Assembly (NCBI GenBank): GCA_021234155.1
Contig: JAJEKV010000267.1
Location: 335,489 to 399,488, forward strand
Direction of reading: 5' to 3'
Length of the DNA stretch: 64,000 bases
Origin: Isoetes taiwanensis
Taxonomy: Eukaryota > Streptophyta > Lycopodiopsida > Isoetales > Isoetaceae
The notes under the pieces were generated by a model. That model searched no databases. It was not told where the DNA came from and was given only the letters and a program-made list of their open reading frames with translations. Below are positions 56,282 through 64,000 of the stretch, in pieces. Made by a program: the position numbers and the translations under genes. Each line of letters opens with the position of its first letter. Within the stretch, counting starts at the first letter, position 1.

Positions 56282-56534
56282 ACCATGCAACATAAAGTTT
56301 TGGATAGTTTTGGATAGTGGTTAGAAAAAAGGGGAAGGACCTGGGATCGTGCCACATGGCGCGTGACATAGTGCGTTAGGGCCGTCCGGATCGCGCCAAG
56401 TGGCTCCACAAGGGGAAGGGCCTGGGATCGTGCGACATGGCGCGTGAGATAGTGCGTTAGGGCCGTCCGGATCGCGCCAAGTGGCTCCACGCAGGCCGTT
56501 GATGGCGGTGGAGTTACATTCGTGATTCACGCGG

Positions 56535-58044
56535 CTCGCATATAGACCTACTACCAATATGTACTACCTATTTCAAATTATCACACGTTGAGCAGCTTAG
56601 TCAAATTTACTACCAATTTAAAAGTATCATCCCGTGGGAGTTTACTCACACCTACTATCAACTCTAAAGTCTCACCCATTAAAAGCTGACTCACACTTAC
56701 TACACCAACTATCAATTTCAAACTATCATCCATTGGGAGCTTACCCACACCTACTTCTCAAGTATCACCCGTTGGGAGCTTACTACATCTACTATGAATT
56801 CCAAAATACAACCCTTATATGTCCAAGCTCAACCACCAAAGAGGAGCATACTCACACGTACAACCATGAGGACCCATACCACATCTACACCCATGAGGAC
56901 CTTTACCACGTCTATTACTTGGCACCCATGCAAGAGAAGTTTACTTACGCCATGAGGAGCCTACTTATCCATGTTACTTCCCATGTTACTCAAGCATTCA
57001 TTGCTCAACCACCCATAAGGAGCTCACTCATGCCTATTACTAATTTCAAAGTATCATGCATGAGGAGCATACTCACACATATATCCATGAGGACCCATAC
57101 CACATCTACACTCGTGAGGACCTTTACATCATCTATTTCTTGGCACCCATGCATGAGCAGTTTACTCGCACCTACTACCGTGCAAGTTCACATACACACA
57201 TGCCCTACTAAAGTATCACCTATGAGGATGTTACTTACACCTACTGCACTCCAGAGCATTTCACGTCCTTACTCACATATACTGCTCAACGCCCTATTCT
57301 ATTACCAACAAAGTATCATTCATGGGTAGCATATTCACCACATCTATACCCATGAGGCCACATCTAGTACATTCACTATTTTTAGACTGAGGTGCTTGCG
57401 TATGAGCATCTGAAACATTCTAGAACATTTTATTTTGAGTGTTTGCAAAGTTTCCAAAAACCTTCTACTTTGAGCCTTTTCTAAGTTCCAAAAAACTTTA
57501 TATTTTTAGACTGAGGTGCTTGCCCATGAGCATCTGGAACATTCGAGAACATTCTATTTTGAGTGTTTGCAAAGTTCCACAAAACTTTCTATTTTTAGAC
57601 TGAGGTGCTAGACTGAGGTGCTTGCCGATAAGCATCTGGAACATTCTAGAATATTCTATTTTGAGTGTTTGTAACGTTCCGAAAACTTGCTATTTTTAGA
57701 CTGACGTGCTGGCCCATGAGCATCTGGAACATTCTAGAATATTGTATTTTGAGTGTTTGCAAAGTTTCCAAAAATTTGCTACTTTTAGAATGACGTACTG
57801 CCATCTATTGCCAATTCTGATGCCTACTCGTATATATTATACCCATGTTACTGCCATCTACTATCAATTCCAAAGCATCACTCATGGAGAGCTTATTCAT
57901 ACTTTTAAAACTTTCTATTCTTGGATGAGGACTTGAGCATGTAAAACATCCTAGCACATTCTATTTTTGCCCTTTGCAATTTTTTATAAAAACTTTCTAT
58001 TTTGAGATTGAGCTTATTCGTAAGCATTTAGAACATTCTAGAAC
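56535..58044. repeat. 2.6-kb tandem unit, copy 3, truncated
   Basis: Copies the first 1.5 kb of the unit, including part of the satellite, then breaks off at GAACATTCTAGAACATT next to copia sequence. One satellite monomer near 57495-57560 differs from copies 1 and 2, so copy 3 is not derived from copy 2 by a simple last step. Confidence 0.9.
57370..58044. repeat. Heat-shock-element satellite array in copy 3
   Basis: About six monomers remain, with cores near 57416, 57538, 57640 and 57728, before the break at 58044. Confidence 0.8.
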
Positions 58045-58980
58045 ATTAATGATACAGGGGCATTAAAGAGTTGCAAGGATATTCTCAAAAATTTATTCCA
58101 AATGACAAACTTGGGGGAATTGAAGAGGTTTTTAGGTATTCAAGTAAGTTGAGATAAGGAAAGGAAAGTAGTTACTCTAACTCAGACCAGATATATTCAA
58201 TCAATGCTGGAACAATTCAATATGCAGGACTCCAGTGGTTCCAGGATGTAAACTTTCGAAGGATTTGTTTCCAAAAACTGAAAAGGAAGATATGATCAAA
58301 ATTCCTTACAGACAGTTAGTAGGTCGCCTACTGCATGTGGCAAATAATACTAGGCCAGATATAGCCTTTATAGTAAATGCATTAAGCAGATATATACAAT
58401 AGCAATCCAGGAAAAGGGCACTGGGTTGCTGCAAAACGTGTCCTCAGATACCTAAAGTGAACATAACATGCTGGCTTGGTTTATGACTCGGAAGACTTGC
58501 AACTCAAGGCATGCAGTGATGCCAATTGATGTGGGGATTTGGATGAGAGAAAGTCAACCTTTGGATACATCTTAATGCTTGGAGGCGGACCAGTCAGCTG
58601 GAGGAGTAAAGAAACAGACCTCAATAGCACTATCCACCGTTGAATCTGAATATGCAGCAATTACTCTAGTTGCAAAAGAGATCATATGGGCAAGAAGATG
58701 TTTAAACGAGCTGGGAATAATGCAAAAGAACAGTACTTTACTATTCTATGACAACCAGAGCTGCATTGCAATGACAAAAAACCCAGTTCTTCATAAAAGA
58801 ACTAAACACATTGAAATGGAGATGCACTTTATTAGGGAAATGGTGAATAGAAACTTGATACAGGTCAGCCATACTAAATCTGAAGATCAACTTGCAGATA
58901 TATTTACAAAGGGATTAAATAGCAATAGGTTAAGAAGGTCGACTGAAGAACTAAATTGTAAGGAGGAAAAACAATTGTGA
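58045..58980 (+). pseudogene. Ty1/copia RT end and RNase H, 5'-truncated
   Basis: The reading starts within RT (TNLGELKRFLGIQVS, then TLTQTRYIQSMLEQFNM) with stops and shifts. It gives the RNase H region with STVESEYAAITLVAKEIIWA, DNQSCIAMTKNPVLHKRTKH, IEMEMHFIREMV and QLADIFTKGL. It differs clearly from the copia copy at 6080 (for example FTKGL versus FTKALP), so it is another family. The RT start, integrase and gag are missing; satellite sequence is joined directly at 58044. Confidence 0.9.
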
Positions 58981-58993
58981 TCTGAAAGGGGAA

Positions 58994-59427
58994 TGATAGA
59001 ATTGTCAGATCAAATTGTGGCTGAGGAAATAGCTATCTAATCATTATACATACAATGATTCTAGCTGTTTCAAAGCATCTGTATATGAAGAATAGGATTT
59101 GAGGAAGTAATTATCTAATCATGAGATTCTAATTACTTCAAGGAGATCAAAAGCTTTACCTAGGGAACATTTACATGATAAGAATATCTTAAGTGTTCCT
59201 GGATCAAATTAAATCATATGAAAATTCCTAGATTGGGAACGTACCTTATATAGATAGAAGCTACAATTGAATGATTCTATTTCAGATTATTTGAACTCGG
59301 CCCAGTAACCTTGAGCCAAGCATCCACTGTATCGGTCGCTGGTGCAAAGGGCAAAAGTATGCTAGTGGGTATAAAAAAAACGCGGCCCCAGCACTTAGAT
59401 CAGCACCCTGGATGTATTATTCTATCA
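58994..59427 (+). mobile_element. 3' LTR of the copia element
   Basis: A purine tract (GAAAGGGGAA) directly precedes TGATAGAA, and the segment ends TTCTATCA, giving TG...CA with an 8-base terminal inverted repeat. A TATATAG box lies at about 59257. Length is 434 bases. The matching 5' LTR is not in the window. Confidence 0.75.
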
Positions 59428-60737
59428 TAGTATTCCACTTGTTATTAATTGGAGTTGTTACATATTTCTATTGATTACCTAATTACCGTGTGCTAGTACC
59501 ATTAACACCTTAAATAAGCTGCCATATGGGGTGCTATATGAGTGCTGTCAGCATGTGTCCGGACGCCTGCTTTTGATACCCACCAGCATACTTTTGCCCC
59601 AAAACCGCCAGACTGATCAGAATAAAATAAAATGAATAGGTTAAATGAAGGCAACGGATGCTCAAGATTGTTTTAAGTGGTTTTTGAGCTCAGTATTGAT
59701 AGATCGAAGGTTGGTCAGAGGTGCTATAGTAGTTGGGTCAATCCCATAGCTACAGTATTCTTGCTATAGTGAGTTAAAGGTCTTAAGTTCATATTCGATG
59801 CACTTCACTTTATTATTATTTTTGTTTTTGAAGAACTATTGAGTTTATTATCATTGCACTTGATACTGATGACAATTTGCCTAGTTTAACTTCAAAAAAT
59901 TGTGAACTTGATTATTGAAGAAGAGCCATACTTGTTTGTGCTGAGTTGTAGCATTTGATTCCAATAAGAAAGTTATATAACATGTTGACATTGATTTACT
60001 AATCTCTCAATTTTCAATTATTGACATTCTAGCCTATCCATGTTGCAGTGCACCTCAACAAGTTTCATTGTACTCCATTAGATCTTCAAATCTTGACATT
60101 ACAGCCTAGAAGATTACAAAAGAATATAGAAATTTATTTGGTCTATCCTCAATGTACATTCTTTCATTTCCCTTTTTATTCTCACACATCGTGCTCCACT
60201 AGAGTTGTTTCCTAAATTTATATTGTCTGGTTTTACAAAGTGTGTTACATAACCAGAGTCTAATTCGTAGAGAAATTGGCAAGGCCTATCTTTTTGTGTA
60301 ATCGGTCACTCCATCCTAATCGGTCACTCCATGAATTAAAAAAAAAAAAATCCGAGTCCATACCAATAACCATTGGGAATTCACAAAAAATCTGCTTCGT
60401 ACATGTGGCATTAGCCACACACATGTGGCATTAGCCCCAGATTAGTAGAAAAGGAACAGAAACACCTAGCCACAACAACAACATGAACAATGAGTATACA
60501 CCATAAGCAAGTTCACAATACATGTGAATATTATCAGCAAAACAACAATATTAACATTGAAGATACACCACAAGAGTATCCAGAATACACAAACGTGAAG
60601 ATGAAGTAATGCATATGCCAATGACAATTGGCATTTCCAACCAAAACAGCAACGTCCAAATGGAACACAAGCACAACAACTAGGAGTTTATATACATAGA
60701 ACAAGGTATCCGCATGCCCAGCCAGTGAAACAAGATA
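59428..60737. other. No gene supported
   Basis: AT-rich sequence with an A-run at 60338 and short direct repeats (CACATGTGGCATTAGCC twice near 60398 and 60419). Confidence 0.4.
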
Positions 60738-61625
60738 TTATGCCTGCATGGTGTTTGGATCAGCAGCAGCTATCTGCTGGAGCTGCCGCATCTTGGACAC
60801 AAGCATCGCTCGTACATGGTTTACTTCAGCCCTAAAGATTCTTCTGTCACGCACTGCAACAACCACACGGGGATCATCCATAGCAGTCAGCGCCTCCTCC
60901 AGGATATCCACCCCATTGCTCAAGCTGACAGATAGGCTGCACACCATCCTCCAAGTTTGTGTCTTCATCCATTCAACATCAAAATGAGCACCATCGATTG
61001 CAGCAGCACGCTCTTCAACACCATCCCTCTCATCGGACTCTGCATCTAAGGGAATAAACGTAGAGAATGGAGGCGGCAGAGAGGCATGTATGTTACCTTC
61101 ACTGGCTGGGCCTTTAACATGAGAACCTGCAACACAAATTGAAGCAGTCAGTCACATGAAACATAACAGCACAAGGAGATCTCAAGAATTCGTACTATCC
61201 AATGTCAAAACTGTGGTCTACAAAATCTAAAGGGATATAGTCTTCAAAAGGCAGCTGGCTGCCATGTATAGGAGGCATGAAAGCAGGTGTTCCCTCCTGG
61301 TACTCTTCATCTCCTGGATAATCAATATCTACTGCATCCTCGTCTTCATTAGCGATGTTTGCTTCCTCCTCCAGCATCGCATCTAACTCTGCATAAGCCA
61401 AGGCATCGTCCCAGTACCTATAGCGCCTTTTTCCCACTTTCTCTACTGTCTCCTCCCCTGGTGGCAACCCACAAATCACACACCGCACATCCTTGATCGA
61501 GGCATGGTGCGGATCCAAGGTCAGCCTCCAAGCTGCCTCCACCCTATGATAAGCCGAATTCCAAGGAGAACCCAAATTGGAGAGGGTGAAGAACCCAAAT
61601 AACATAGAGGGTGAATCCTCGCCAT

Positions 61626-61926
61626 CTCCCATGGGGTAAAAGCATGTTAGGGCATTACCACTTTTGGAACACCAAAATTGTACATACACTAACATAGGCT
61701 AGGACTTTCTCATTTTTCTTTTCATTAAAACTAATACCAAAATAAAAGTCAAGGACATGGTAATATTCAAAGTTAAGATAAAGATAATGCTATGGGAGAT
61801 CAAATATATATAAAAAGTTCTAAAACATACCTTATATTGGGATCTGGCTACCTTTTTAGGTACCTTTTAGTCACTAAATAATACTTTTTAAAGGGACACC
61901 CTAACATGCTTTTACCCCATGATATA
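61626..61926. mobile_element. MITE of about 300 bp
   Basis: CATGGGGTAAAAGCATGTTA at the left is repeated inverted at the right (TAACATGCTTTTACCCCATG). The interior is AT-rich and non-coding. It interrupts the Rep-like gene. No target duplication was clear. Confidence 0.75.
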
Positions 61927-62091
61927 GCACAAAATGGCTGGCCCGACCAAGCAAATTCTGTTATCCGACTCCTGTGACACCTTTGCTTGATCTCGCCCGA
62001 CTCAGGTACAAAGGCGTAGAGATTTTTGCCACGCTGAAGTTGCTCATGGGAGACCTCCTTCATATGATTTCTATAATACTGGCATTCCTTG

Positions 62092-63127
62092 GATGGGGAC
62101 GTCCTACCTTGCATCTCTTATTTATATCAGCTCCTTCTTCTTTTCCAGTCATCGGCATTCTCTTGAGCTCCTTTCTATTCTGCTCATTTTTTGGCTCCAC
62201 AAGTTTCTCGCCCCCCTCTCCCTCTATCATATCTGAGCTTGTTTGTCATATCTACGTCTGATTTTTTGTTTTCTTGTGTTACGTTCATCAGTTGAAGTTG
62301 CTTAATTTTCTATTAGTTGGTTAGTCATCTTCATGTCTGCCTATTTTTCTATACTTCTCGGGTTACCCTGCAGCATATGTTCTTATTTTTTATTTTTTCG
62401 CGGCGTGGCACTGTAGCTTCTATGGCATACTTATCATTTCGTTCTTCCTCGGCGTGGCACTGTAGCCTCCGAGACAATTTTCTTTTACATTTTCTCTCGG
62501 CGTGGCAATGTAGCCGCCTCTGAGGCAGCACTAATCGCATGTTCTTACCCGCGATGGTCATTTCTGCGGACGGTTCCCGATTGTTCGTCTGTTGTTTCTT
62601 TTCTTGGCATGACCTGGAGCCTCAGAGTCTTACTATACATATGTTTGATATGGTACATTGGTGGGAATTTTTGTGAGGCATCTAAATTCCTGATGGGTTA
62701 TCTTCTTTTCAGCCTTGACTCTGCAGGTAAGGTTTCGTAGTTCTCAGTTTGCGCGGGGGTCGTGCTTCAATTTGCGTGGCGCGCAACGTCTTCAAGTTGT
62801 CTTTATTTTAATTTGGACGCCGCCAACATTCCTCAAGAGCATTAGCGATTGTTTCTCATTAGGGTTTTTCCTCGAAAACTCGGAAGGGTGGGGTTTTTCT
62901 TATCGATGCATAGACCAAGCAGTGGATAAACCATCTTTTCTCTTTTATTCTTTAGTTTTGAAGTGCTCTCGATGATTGTCTAGTTTCGGGGCGTTTAATT
63001 TTCTAAGTTTTTTCAAATTTTTTCTACCCCTAGTAGGGGAATCAATTTGTAATTGATTTTACAAAGCTCAATAAGAACACCACTTCACTGGCCACAATTG
63101 GTGTATCATAGGACCCATCCTAGGAAT
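62092..63127. mobile_element. Inverted-repeat-bounded insertion of about 1 kb
   Basis: The left end ATTCCTTGGATGGGGACGTC and the right end, read inverted (ATTCCTAGGATGGGTCC), form terminal inverted repeats. They border an insertion in the Rep-like gene. The interior shares AGGGTTTTTCCTCGAAAACT...GGTGGGGTTTTT (62866-62905) with the 3' end of the LINE at 18150-18200, so part of it may be LINE-derived. No protein is supported. Confidence 0.5.
62400..62520. repeat. Three copies of CGGCGTGGCACTGTAGC
   Basis: CGGCGTGGCACTGTAGC or a close variant occurs at about 62401, 62450 and 62499, a period near 49 bases. Confidence 0.7.
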
Positions 63128-64000
63128 GGAGTTTGTCTGCATCTTTCAAACAGTATCCGAGCATCCCCTCGAAGCAATGCAAACGAGTATCCTTCAAGGC
63201 CTTGCACAGAATGACACCACCAGGTGGGCGATGGTTCGTCCAGTCAAGAGCTTGCCTTAATTGCACATTGACAGCTGCAGGCGTAGTTGAAGAAACTCGA
63301 AATACACATTGCATGTGCAGATGATCAAGCTCAGAACCACGCTCCATTGCTACTATCCCAGCCAAACAATCCGAATCTAAGAATTTGCAAGCTCTCAAAT
63401 AGTGTTCTTCAAGTATGTCAGACCTGCTTACTGTCACAGTCACGCTCACATCGAGGACGTTGCTTTTCCCATCATTGTCTGAATTCTACGTCATCTCCTT
63501 CTCTTTCCTCTGCATGCATTTCCTCTCCTCTTTCTACCTCTTCACCTTCTCTGGTTCCTCCATCTTCTCCCTCTGTTTCCTCTCTTTCTCCATCTGTTTC
63601 AACTTCTTGCTCTCCTCCTTTTGCAACTGCCTGCTCTTCTTAACCTCATCCCTTTCATTCTGTTCATGAATTACAACTCCAACATTCCTTCGTGGCTTGC
63701 CTCTCTTCCTTGTTGGCATAAAGCCCTTACAGGCATCAGCCAGAATCCACTCTCTGATGGCAGCTCCAGCATCTCAGAAGGGACCTCCACAAAACCACTA
63801 CGATGGAAAACACGATGTGAATCAAGGGTCAAGAAATTATTGGTAGGCAACGGATTCATGCTGCCCCTAGGCCTGGAAGCTCCAGCAGAGCTGCTCTCAG
63901 GAGGTCGGCCCTCCTCATCCACACACCCATGCATCCCTGAGCAGACCTAACACCTCTAGCAAGCTTTTTCATCATAAACACAGACTGAAACATACCTCTG

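Larger units (their letters stand above)
53922..56534. repeat. 2.6-kb tandem unit, copy 2
   Basis: Nearly identical to copy 1 over its whole length (2613 bases), with small indels near the start. The high identity shows a recent duplication. Confidence 0.92.
60738..63960 (-). pseudogene. Decayed gene with HUH-type Rep endonuclease domain, split by two insertions
   Basis: Downward from about 63940 the minus strand reads a Lys/Glu-rich coiled region (KKSRQLQKEESKKLKQMEKE) with two TAG stops. Next is SVTVTVSRSDILEEHYLRAC, then ERGSELDHLHMQCVFRV with the HUH-type H-x-H, and EGMLGYCLKDADKLH with the Y-x-x-K catalytic-tyrosine pattern. After an insertion (62092-63127) the coding resumes as SHEQLQRGKNLYAFVPESGE and, after a second insertion (61626-61926), as SMLFGFFTLSNLGSPWNSAY and RCVICGLPPGEETVEK with an acidic tail. 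A last exon (60738-61136) ends ADPNTMQA. Rep-type HUH enzymes nick and join single-stranded DNA in rolling-circle replication or transposition. No helicase Walker motif is visible. It may be a Rep-encoding transposon (Replitron-like) or an endogenised Rep gene. Confidence 0.5.

Noticed and set aside
52228-58000. Open frames with repeated peptides (e.g. LKIEYSRMFQMLMGK) on both strands of the tandem array
   Set aside because: They follow from a satellite with few stop codons. Both strands are equally open, and the 88-89-base period does not hold a frame for long.

Overview
This is nuclear DNA of a land plant with a large, repeat-rich genome. The evidence is a GT-AG-split oligopeptide transporter gene, a plant-type receptor kinase, LINE, Ty1/copia, Ty3/gypsy and hAT elements, and an initiator-Met primer-binding site. 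A fern or lycophyte is my guess; the sequence alone does not prove it. Only two genes look intact: an S-domain-type receptor-like kinase (12167-13822, minus) and an oligopeptide transporter with seven coding exons (46418-49508, plus, about 755 aa). Almost everything else is mobile or decayed.

Layout. 1-4860: a decayed LINE on the minus strand (ORF1 with coiled coil, ORF2 with APE endonuclease, RT and zinc-knuckle tail), broken by a foldback MITE. 4970-5990: an array of alternating short palindromes, then the start of a BED/hAT-like gene. 6080-9280: a broken copia element. 9525-11690: a LINE scrap and a broken gypsy element with a 43-base T run. 12167-13822: receptor kinase. 14594-14861: hairpin plus an LTR end and primer-binding site. 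16251-18300: a second, 5'-truncated LINE with a TTCTA tail.

18400-41050 is the most unusual part. It is a block of mostly unrecognised, frame-damaged genes with TATA boxes, CT-rich leaders and short intergenic spaces. The spaces hold many copies of a 24-base palindrome built on the half-site TTCGCACCGTGG. Four gene families occur in two copies each, and two genes end in a histone H3-like fold. This organisation recalls large DNA viruses (virus-type histones, intergenic hairpins, tandem paralogues), and I propose an ancient endogenised large-DNA-virus-like segment, or a comparable giant element, as a hypothesis. One copy of one family carries a normal-looking spliceosomal intron, which is evidence on the other side. 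The block has been hit by a 999-bp TTAA-flanked MITE, a 536-bp foldback MITE and a 5.9-kb hAT element with a perfect 8-bp target duplication.

41050-46400 is mostly gene-free, with one LTR-like stretch. 46418-49508 is the transporter. 51257-58044 is a tandem array of a 2.6-kb unit (two full copies and one partial). Each unit contains an 88-89-bp satellite whose core is a perfect heat-shock-element pattern, and each full unit also has a tRNA-promoter-like segment. A truncated copia end and its 3' LTR follow (58045-59427). 60738-63960 (minus) holds a decayed gene with an HUH-type Rep domain, split by two inverted-repeat insertions.
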